8,856 nt of DNA from positions 1-8,856 of the forward strand of contig JAASSH010000052.1 of the NCBI GenBank assembly GCA_021767985.1, written 5' to 3'. The notes below the pieces were generated by a model. The model saw only the letters and a program-made list of their open reading frames with translations. It did not search any database and had not been told where the DNA came from. Positions 6,023 to 8,856 of the stretch are shown here, piece after piece. Source of the DNA: Gammaproteobacteria bacterium. GTDB lineage: Bacteria > Pseudomonadota > Gammaproteobacteria > GCA-001735895. The position numbers and the translations under genes were made by a program. Every line of letters starts with the position of its first letter. Position 1 is the stretch's first letter.

Positions 6023-7015
6023 TCAGGCAAGCTCTTCGGAGAAATGGCAGGCCACGTGGTGGCCGCTGCTCATCTCGCGCCACTCGGGCACTTCGGTACG
6101 GCATCGTTCCTGCGCGTGGGGGCAGCGCGTATTGAAACGGCAACCAGGCGGCGGGTTGATCGGGCTCGGGATTTCGCCTTCCAGCTTCTGCGCAACATGA
6201 TGATCGTCCGGGTCCAGCGAAGGGATCGCCGACAATAGCGCCTTGGTGTAGGGATGAGAGGTTTCGGAAAACAGTTTGCGGGTCGGCGCCGCCTCGACGA
6301 TCTGCCCGAGGTACATGACCGCGACGAAATCGCAGGTATGCGCGATCACGCTCAGGTCGTGGCTGATAAACAGGAACGTAATGCCGCTGTCTTGCTGGAT
6401 CGAATTCAGCAGGTTGAGCACGTCGGCCTGGATCGATACGTCCAGCGCGGCGACGCTCTCGTCGGCCACGATAAACCTGGGATCGGATACCAGCGCGCGC
6501 GCAATCGAGATACGCTGGCGCTGACCGCCGGAAAAAGCGTGCGGGAAACGCCGCAGATGCTCGAGGTTGAGTCGGCACTTGGCCGCGATCTCGCGCACCC
6601 TGGCGTCGGTCTCTTCGCGGCTCGATGTCAATCCCATGACCTCCAGCGGCTCGGCGATGATGTCGCGTACCGTCATACGCGGACTGAGCGCCGCGTAGGG
6701 ATCCTGGAAGATCAGCTGCGAACGCTTGCGATAGTCCTTGAGTTCGGGCCCCTTGAGCCTGCCGAGATCGTAGGTAACCTCGTGATCGGTGTAAACTACC
6801 TCGCCGTGACTGATCGGCGCCGCCTTCAGCATCGCCCGGCCCAGCGTGGTCTTGCCCGAACCAGACTCCCCGACCAGGCCGAAGAAACTGCCCTTTTCGA
6901 TCTCGAGATTAATTCCCTCGCAGGCACGCACCACCGGGCGTTCGCCGAAAACGAAACCGCGCAACGGGAAATGCACCGATAAATCGCGTGCCGAGATCAG
7001 GATATCCTTACTCAC
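6023..7015 (-). CDS. Peptide/opine-type ABC importer ATP-binding protein (DppF/OppF-like)
   Basis: This 330-residue ATPase energises import on the cytoplasmic face of the inner membrane. Walker A is GESGSGKTT (49-57), the Q-loop is FQDPYAALSPR (Q104), the ABC signature is FSGGQRQR (161-168), Walker B is FIVADE (181-186, catalytic E186) and the switch is SHDL (H219). The D-loop region reads DESVAALD instead of the common DEPTSALD. The oligopeptide/dipeptide C-terminal extension is present (HPYTKALLSAIP), with four cysteines (C292, C298, C305, C323) in the arrangement proposed to hold an Fe-S cluster in Dpp/Opp ATPases. Translation begins at GTG (7013-7015), overlapping the DppD-like stop in a GTGA junction with a G-rich Shine-Dalgarno about 7 bases upstream, which implies translational coupling. 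It forms a heterodimer with the DppD-like protein. The solute may be a peptide, nickel chelate, opine, sugar acid or glutathione; it cannot be told from the ATPase. Confidence 0.95.
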   Translation of the reverse strand: MSKDILISARDLSVHFPLRGFVFGERPVVRACEGINLEIEKGSFFGLVGESGSGKTTLGRAMLKAAPISHGEVVYTDHEVTYDLGRLKGPELKDYRKRSQLIFQDPYAALSPRMTVRDIIAEPLEVMGLTSSREETDARVREIAAKCRLNLEHLRRFPHAFSGGQRQRISIARALVSDPRFIVADESVAALDVSIQADVLNLLNSIQQDSGITFLFISHDLSVIAHTCDFVAVMYLGQIVEAAPTRKLFSETSHPYTKALLSAIPSLDPDDHHVAQKLEGEIPSPINPPPGCRFNTRCPHAQERCRTEVPEWREMSSGHHVACHFSEELA

Positions 7016-8019
7016 GATTCATCCCCCTGCGTGGCGAGGTGGCAGGCCACCTGGTGATTGGAGCTATCGCTCGAATATCCCGGAATCTGGGTGCGGCATT
7101 GTTCGGCAATGCCGGCGGTTTCGACGCAGCGGGTGTGAAACACGCAACCCGAAGGCCGGTCCAGCGGGGACGGGATATCTCCCGGCACCGGGGTCAGGGG
7201 CGCATCGAGGTCTTCCAGCTTCGGCAGCGAATTCAGCAGTCCGCGAGTGTAGGGATGCGCCGGCGTATTGATCACCTGGCGCACGGTCCCGGTTTCCACC
7301 AGGTTACCGAGGTACATGACCGCGACCCGATCCGCGGTTTGCGCGATTACCCCGAGGTCGTGGGTGATAAACAGAATCGACATGTGAAATTCGTCGACCA
7401 GGTCTTTCATCAGCTCGATCACCTGCGCCTGTATCGTCACGTCGAGCGCGGTAGTCGGTTCGTCGGCGATCAGCAGCCTGGGTTTGGTCGACAGCGCCAT
7501 CGCGATCATCGCGCGCTGGCGCATGCCGCCCGAAAATTCGAAGGCATACTGCTTGAAACGATGCGCGGGTTCGGGGATGCCGACGCGGTCCAGCATTTCG
7601 ATCGAAACTTCCTTCGCCTGGGCCGCGGTCATATCCGAATGGATCAGCAGCTGTTCGATCATTTGATCGCCAATGCTAATGGCCGGAGCGAAACTCGCCA
7701 TGGGCTCCTGGAAAATCATCGAGATCGCACCGCCGCGGACAATAATCTGCTCCTTCGGCCGCTTTAACGAAAGTACGTCGATCTCCTCGTCATCGGTGCG
7801 CAAGATTATCTGGCTGTCGTCATCGTAAACCGAATTATCGGCGTTGAGCATCATCAACGACTTGGCGGTGACCGATTTGCCGGAACCGCTCTCACCCACC
7901 AGTCCCAGCACTTCACCCGGCGCAATATCGAAAGACACGTCGTTGACCGCTGTGACCAGACCTTCGTCGGTCTTGAACCGCAGGGTTAAATTCTTTACGG
8001 AAATCAGCGGGCTGGTCAT
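7012..8019 (-). CDS. Peptide/opine-type ABC importer ATP-binding protein (DppD/OppD-like)
   Basis: This 335-residue protein is the partner of the DppF-like ATPase. Walker A is GESGSGKS (42-49), the Q-loop is FQEPMASFAP (Q104), the signature is FSGGMRQR (162-169), the FSGGM form being typical of OppD/DppD, Walker B is LLIADEPTTALD (182-193) and the switch is ITHDLG (H220). The C-terminal extension (HPYTRGLLNSLP, then GDIPSPLDRPSGC) carries C292, C298, C308 and C326, again in the Fe-S-type pattern. An acidic segment, DDDSQ to TDDEEID (about 66-81), sits between Walker A and the Q-loop, where this subfamily varies. The ATG (8017-8019) overlaps the stop of the permease gene in an ATGA junction, so the genes are coupled. 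The Shine-Dalgarno is only AAGA, consistent with coupling. Confidence 0.95.
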   Translation of the reverse strand: MTSPLISVKNLTLRFKTDEGLVTAVNDVSFDIAPGEVLGLVGESGSGKSVTAKSLMMLNADNSVYDDDSQIILRTDDEEIDVLSLKRPKEQIIVRGGAISMIFQEPMASFAPAISIGDQMIEQLLIHSDMTAAQAKEVSIEMLDRVGIPEPAHRFKQYAFEFSGGMRQRAMIAMALSTKPRLLIADEPTTALDVTIQAQVIELMKDLVDEFHMSILFITHDLGVIAQTADRVAVMYLGNLVETGTVRQVINTPAHPYTRGLLNSLPKLEDLDAPLTPVPGDIPSPLDRPSGCVFHTRCVETAGIAEQCRTQIPGYSSDSSNHQVACHLATQGDES

Positions 8020-8856
8020 TTCTTGGTATCTGAGTAAGGATCGGCGGCGTCACGCAATCCGTCACCGACAAAAACAAAGGCGAGTACCAGCGTGATAAAG
8101 AATATAACCGGGATGAAGTTCCACTGGTAATTGAGCAGCACGTCGGCCTTGGTCACGTTTTGCAGCAGTACCCCGAGCGAGTTGACCGGCTCCTTGAGAC
8201 CGAGTCCGATGAAACTGAGCGCGGTTTCGGATAACACCATGTACGGGAACGAAATGATCAGGTCGACAATGATGTAACTGGTAAAGCTCGGCAACAGGTG
8301 GCGCCGGATCACGTGGCCGGAAGACGCACCGCACAGCTGTGCCGCCAGCACGTATTCCTGGTTGCGCTCGGTCAGTAGATGAGTTCGCACGCGGCGGGCC
8401 AGCGTCGGCCAGCCGATGAAGCCCAGGATGATCGAAATGATGAAAAACCGCCCCTCGGAACTCACGGTATCCGGTATGAACGCGGCAATCGCCATGAATA
8501 ACGGGATCGCGGGAACCGTTCTTACCGCGTCGGTGATCATCTGCAACATGGAATCGATCCAGCCGCCGTAGTACCCGGATATGCCGCCGATAATCAGCGC
8601 CAGCACGAAGGCGATCAACACGCCGATGGTGCCGACCGCCAGCGACGTATTGATCGAATGGAATGTTCGCGAAAAGATATCCTTGCCGGTGCCGTCGGTA
8701 CCGAACAAGTGGATCTTGCCCTCGTTGACGCCGAACAGGTGCGTATTGAACTTGATTCCGAGCAGCGTGTATTCGTCGCCCTCCGGGAACATGACCACAT
8801 AGCGGCGCTTGTCGCGGTTGACCTTGGTCACCCAGCGGAAATTGGTTTCGATCGAG
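8016..8856 (-). CDS. ABC importer permease (OppC/DppC-like), 5' truncated by window edge
   Basis: About 279 residues are visible and the frame is open at the right edge. The GTG at 8829-8831 is not a convincing start, because coding sequence of the same character (IETNFRW) continues upstream of it and the family's first membrane helix is missing. Numbered from that GTG, the family signature HLFGTDGTGKDIFSR lies at 41-55, followed by a first core helix (about 63-85), further helices at 109-120 and 128-141, the EAA loop that docks onto the ATPases (EYVLAAQLCGASSGHVIRRHLLPS, 159-182), and helices at 186-210 and 238-256. The end GDGLRDAADPYSD is typical of OppC/DppC. The protein pairs with an OppB/DppB-like permease that should lie upstream (beyond 8856), along with a periplasmic binding protein. 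The stop overlaps the DppD-like start by 4 bases. Confidence 0.94.
   Translation of the reverse strand, partial: SIETNFRWVTKVNRDKRRYVVMFPEGDEYTLLGIKFNTHLFGVNEGKIHLFGTDGTGKDIFSRTFHSINTSLAVGTIGVLIAFVLALIIGGISGYYGGWIDSMLQMITDAVRTVPAIPLFMAIAAFIPDTVSSEGRFFIISIILGFIGWPTLARRVRTHLLTERNQEYVLAAQLCGASSGHVIRRHLLPSFTSYIIVDLIISFPYMVLSETALSFIGLGLKEPVNSLGVLLQNVTKADVLLNYQWNFIPVIFFITLVLAFVFVGDGLRDAADPYSDTKK

Noticed and set aside
5970..6578. N-terminal extension of about 203 residues to the dioxygenase, by the same open frame
   Set aside because: It overlaps the well-supported DppF-like gene in another frame, shows no domain, and the TauD/TfdA family begins at the MKIEP start.
6023..7015. DESVAALD in the DppF-like ATPase as an inactivating change
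   Set aside because: The catalytic Glu (E186), Walker A Lys and switch His are intact, and the P/T to S/V change lies outside the essential positions.
6254..7767. Two long plus-strand frames (6254-6982 and 6988-7767)
   Set aside because: Both are antisense shadows of the DppF-like and DppD-like genes, without family resemblance or a credible ribosome binding site.

Overview
The window looks like a chromosomal segment of a proteobacterium, most likely a gammaproteobacterium. The reasons are the moderately high GC, an outer-membrane MipA/OmpV-type protein with a Sec signal peptide, a YciA-type acyl-CoA thioesterase, a TRAP transporter, and sigma70-like promoter hexamers. The genus cannot be fixed from the sequence alone. 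There are nine protein genes, two of them cut by the window edges. I see no tRNA, rRNA, CRISPR array, insertion sequence or phage gene.

The left half (about 1-4456) reads rightward. It holds the 3' end of a TRAP transporter large permease (DctM-like), an IclR-family regulator, a MipA/OmpV-family outer-membrane protein, an M81 (MlrC-like) metallopeptidase, and a YciA-like thioesterase with its own likely promoter. The right half (about 4566-8856) reads leftward as a tight operon. In transcription order it holds an OppC/DppC-like permease (5' end outside the window), DppD-like and DppF-like ATPases, a TauD/TfdA-family Fe(II)/2-oxoglutarate dioxygenase, and a UspA-like protein. The ABC genes overlap by 4 bases (ATGA and GTGA junctions), so they are probably translationally coupled. 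The two blocks converge at about 4457-4565.

A reasonable reading is a solute uptake and catabolism locus: inner-membrane import by a TRAP and a peptide-type ABC system, an outer-membrane protein, a Zn-dependent amidohydrolase-like enzyme (M81), a dioxygenase that could hydroxylate or cleave a small carboxylated or sulfonated substrate, and an IclR regulator. The substrate is not visible in the sequence, and the two halves need not serve the same pathway.

No clearly new system is present. The points most worth checking are the dioxygenase attached to the Opp/Dpp operon, with a hairpin just before its start codon; the M81 enzyme beside TRAP, IclR and outer-membrane genes; a UspA-like protein that has lost the nucleotide-binding glycines; and an in-frame GAC repeat encoding an acidic run in the MipA-like protein.
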